This document shows positions 14,523-16,277 of a stretch of 16,277 bases of DNA, one piece after another. A model generated the notes under the pieces. It saw only the letters and a program-made list of their open reading frames with translations. It was not told the DNA's origin and did not search any database. Location: positions 1-16,277 of the forward strand of contig JBBDWJ010000258.1 of the NCBI GenBank assembly GCA_040902925.1, in the 5' to 3' direction. Positions within the stretch are counted from its first letter, which is position 1. Each line of letters opens with the position of its first letter. Position numbers and translations under genes: made by a program. The stretch is from JBBDWJ01 sp040902925. Lineage in GTDB: Bacteria > Acidobacteriota > Terriglobia > Bryobacterales > UBA6623.

Positions 14523-14578
14523 GCCGTGTTTCGCTGCACATGCGCCAGTTACGGAATCGCTTGGGCGCGAAACACGGC
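14523..14578. repeat. Perfect 12-bp inverted repeat between PfpI and ald
   Basis: GCCGTGTTTCGC (14523-14534) and its exact reverse complement GCGAAACACGGC (14567-14578) are separated by 32 bp. The right arm also sits in a smaller hairpin, CTTGG (14560-14564) with CCAAG (14578-14582). The left arm falls where the -35 of the PfpI promoter would be, so a regulator site or a stem in the ald 3' end are both possible. Confidence 0.55.
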
Positions 14579-14581
14579 CAA

Positions 14582-14610
14582 GCCGCGCCTAGCTCGCCGA
14601 GCGCCGCGGC
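14582..14610 (-). terminator. Stem-loop directly after the ald stop codon
   Basis: GCCGCG (14582-14587) pairs with CGCGGC (14605-14610), and inside them GCTC and GAGC (14592-14602) form a second small stem. The structure touches the TAA of ald and would be the first RNA fold after it. Following bases on the minus strand are only modestly U-rich, so this is a weak terminator call. Confidence 0.33.
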
Positions 14611-15720
14611 TTAGGCGACGGGCAGCTCTTTCCACTTGCGGCCTTGAGAGTCCGCCACGGCGTGGTGGGTAATCTCGCCGTCGTGCGTGTTGACGCCGCG
14701 GCGCAAGGCCGCGCTTTCGGCGATGGCGCGCTCAAACCCCCGGTTGGCGAGCCTTTCGAGGTAAGGCAAGGTCGCATTGGTCAGCGCCAGCGTCGAGGTA
14801 TGCGGCACCAGCGCCGGAATGTTTGGCACGCCATAGTGGATCACCCCCTCGAGCTCGTAGACGGGGTCGGTGTGCGAAGTGACACGCGAGGTTTCCCCGC
14901 AGCCGCCCTGGTCAATGGCCACGTCGACGAAAACCGAACCCTTCTTCATGGCGGCGACGGTTTCGCGCCGCAAGAGTTTCGGCGCCGAAGCCCCCGGAAT
15001 GAGCACCGCTCCGACGACCAGGTCCGAGCGGATCGCGGCTTCCGCCAGAGTCGCCTGGTTCGAGGCGAGGGTCGTGATGCGCCCCAGAAAAATGTCGTCG
15101 AGCTGGCGCAGGCGCGGCAGGCTGCGGTCGATGATCGTGACGCGCGCGCCGGTGCCGACGGCGACCTTAGCGGCATTGGTGCCGACGATACCGCCGCCGA
15201 TGATCAACACCTCGGCGGGAGGCACGCCCGGCACGCCGCCGATCAGCACGCCGCGGCCATGGTTGGGCCGTTCAAGATATTGGGCGCCGACCTGCACTGA
15301 CAGGCGTCCGGCAACCTCGCTCATCGGCTCGAGCAGCGGCAGCGAGTGATTATCCTCCTCGACGGTCTCGTAAGCGATCGCCGAGACTTTCGCTTTCAGC
15401 AGTTGCTCGGTCAGCTCCGGCAGCGGCGCCAGATGCAGATAGGTAAACAGCACCAGCCCGGGACGAAAATACTCGACTTCGGCCGATTGCGGCTCTTTGA
15501 CCTTGATGACGATGTCGGATTGCGCCCACACGTCGCGGGCGGCGTCGAGAACGACGGCTCCGGCCTTGCGGTAGTCCTCGTCGGGGATCGAGCTGCCTTC
15601 GCCGGCTCGCGTCTCGACCAGCACCTCGTGGCCGCCCTCGCGCAGGGCAGCTACGCCGCTCGGGACGAGCCCCACGCGGGTTTCATGATCCTTGACTTCA
15701 CGCGGAACTCCGATGACCAT
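14611..15720 (-). CDS. ald: Alanine dehydrogenase
   Basis: The enzyme interconverts L-alanine with pyruvate and ammonia using NAD(H), in the cytoplasm. It links amino-acid and carbon metabolism and can serve in ammonia assimilation or redox balance. The start at ATG 15720 (MVIGVPREVKDHETRV) is set by GGGAGG six bases upstream and by homology; an in-frame ATG at 15741 adds seven poor residues. The 369 residues match the usual 370. Substrate and catalytic residues Arg15, Lys75, His96 and Asp270 have the same numbers as in Mycobacterium tuberculosis Ald. The NAD fold has GGGIVG at 175-180 and acidic Asp198. HYGVPNIPALVPHTST near 295-310 is a family signature. It is a single gene, with a stem-loop after its stop. 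Confidence 0.97.
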   Translation of the reverse strand: MVIGVPREVKDHETRVGLVPSGVAALREGGHEVLVETRAGEGSSIPDEDYRKAGAVVLDAARDVWAQSDIVIKVKEPQSAEVEYFRPGLVLFTYLHLAPLPELTEQLLKAKVSAIAYETVEEDNHSLPLLEPMSEVAGRLSVQVGAQYLERPNHGRGVLIGGVPGVPPAEVLIIGGGIVGTNAAKVAVGTGARVTIIDRSLPRLRQLDDIFLGRITTLASNQATLAEAAIRSDLVVGAVLIPGASAPKLLRRETVAAMKKGSVFVDVAIDQGGCGETSRVTSHTDPVYELEGVIHYGVPNIPALVPHTSTLALTNATLPYLERLANRGFERAIAESAALRRGVNTHDGEITHHAVADSQGRKWKELPVA

Positions 15721-15881
15721 CCGACGCCTCCCGGGCGGCACACCCGCCTATATTTAAGATACGCCCTGGGCGGGGTGGGTTTCGTCGAATGTTCGCTGCT
15801 GGCGCGGTGCTGGCGGCTGGGAAAAATCCTCTATCTGCAACGATTTGCCGGTACGGATGGAACAGGCCCAGGAGTTTTTGC

Positions 15882-16277
15882 CTATTTGATCACTTCAAAC
15901 TCGAACACCATCGCCTTGCCGCGAATCATGAAACATAGGTAGTGCTCCCAAAACTTGCGGAAGCCGCGCGAATGGTTCACCAGCCACTCGAAGCCGAGCA
16001 GCCGCCACAGCCGCAGCAGTTTCACTTCCAGGCGGCGCTCGCGCAGCCGCCGCTCGCTGTAGTAGCTGAAACCGCCGTCTTCGGTAAAGTACCGGAACGA
16101 GAAGCTGTTGAGGTGCCAGCGGTGGGTGGGGTCGCAGAACGAGCTGAAGTCGGTATAGTGCGGCGTCTCGATCACGATGATGCCGCCGCGCCGCGTTAGC
16201 CGGTGTACTTCCTCCATGGTCGCGACGACATCGGCCACATGCTCGATGACATGCACCATCCAGACGCGTTCGAACGT
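15882..16277 (-). CDS. Class I SAM-dependent methyltransferase, C-terminal part
   Basis: Only the last 131 residues are inside the window; the frame is open to the right edge and ends at TAG 15882-15884. The segment begins in the motif before strand 4 (FERVWMVHVIEHVADVVATMEEVHRL) and continues with LTRRGGIIVIETPHYT, the post-motif II and strand 5 pattern of Methyltransf_11/23-type enzymes. The SAM-binding glycine loop must be outside the window. The tail has a DPTHRWHLNSFSFRYF segment seen in methyltransferases near cell-surface polysaccharide genes, and a basic, aromatic region (RGFRKFWEHYLCFMIRG). The substrate is not deducible. The 140 bases between this stop and ald show no gene or clear signal. 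Confidence 0.87.
   Translation of the reverse strand, partial: TFERVWMVHVIEHVADVVATMEEVHRLTRRGGIIVIETPHYTDFSSFCDPTHRWHLNSFSFRYFTEDGGFSYYSERRLRERRLEVKLLRLWRLLGFEWLVNHSRGFRKFWEHYLCFMIRGKAMVFEFEVIK

Noticed and set aside
15346..15942. A plus-strand frame of 198 codons across the ald start and the ald-methyltransferase spacer
   Set aside because: It is antisense to ald for most of its length, and the spacer part has no recognisable domain.
1..16277. A defence, secretion or biosynthetic gene system formed by the secreted proteins
   Set aside because: The lipoprotein, propeller and S55 genes have separate spacers, RBSs and no shared theme beyond export. There is no nuclease, toxin, recombinase, synthase or transporter set that would unite them.

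Overview
The window is high-GC bacterial DNA that reads like an Acidobacteriota contig of the Bryobacterales/'Solibacter' kind. That is an inference from gene style: a S55 (SpoIVB-type) protease-like secreted protein, a DUF5060/apiosidase-like lipoprotein, a secreted beta-propeller, and a BlaI/M56 fragment pair. I could not check it by search. A run of ten Ns at 6265-6274 shows that the window comes from a draft scaffold.

Layout. Positions 1-2164 (minus): purQ followed 4 bp later by purL (cut by the left edge), encoding the FGAM synthase subunits of purine synthesis; no purS lies upstream. Positions 2165-2548: a 384-bp divergent spacer with candidate -10 elements for each side. Positions 2549-3850 (plus): an amidase-signature hydrolase. 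Positions 3851-3998: a short spacer full of small tandem and inverted repeats. Positions 3999-6843 (plus): trkA and trkH, translationally coupled, encoding a complete Trk potassium uptake system. trkH looks broken at the N run, but removing the Ns plus one copy of the flanking 9-bp duplicate restores a normal 483-residue protein, so the break is an assembly artefact.

Positions 6964-8799 (minus): a secreted lipoprotein with an N-terminal DUF5060 domain, a glycosidase-like barrel and a collagen-binding-like C-terminus. Positions 8819-9235 (plus): the decayed remains of a blaI-blaR1 (M56) regulatory pair, with only the C-terminus of the first gene and the frameshifted N-terminus of the second. 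Positions 9329-11593 (minus): a secreted seven-bladed beta-propeller protein. Positions 11743-13638 (minus): a secreted S55-family protein whose Ser and His motifs come in the opposite order to Bacillus SpoIVB.

Positions 13886-14440 (minus): a PfpI/DJ-1 family protein. Positions 14611-15720 (minus): alanine dehydrogenase. Positions 15882-16277 (minus): the C-terminus of a SAM methyltransferase, cut by the right edge. Apart from purQL and trkAH, the genes look like single transcription units with housekeeping or cell-envelope roles. I see no tRNA, rRNA, CRISPR, IS element or phage gene, and nothing that I can defend as a new multi-gene system. The points most worth following are the S55 motif order, the decayed blaI-blaR1 pair, the repairable trkH gap and the uncharacterised DUF5060 lipoprotein.
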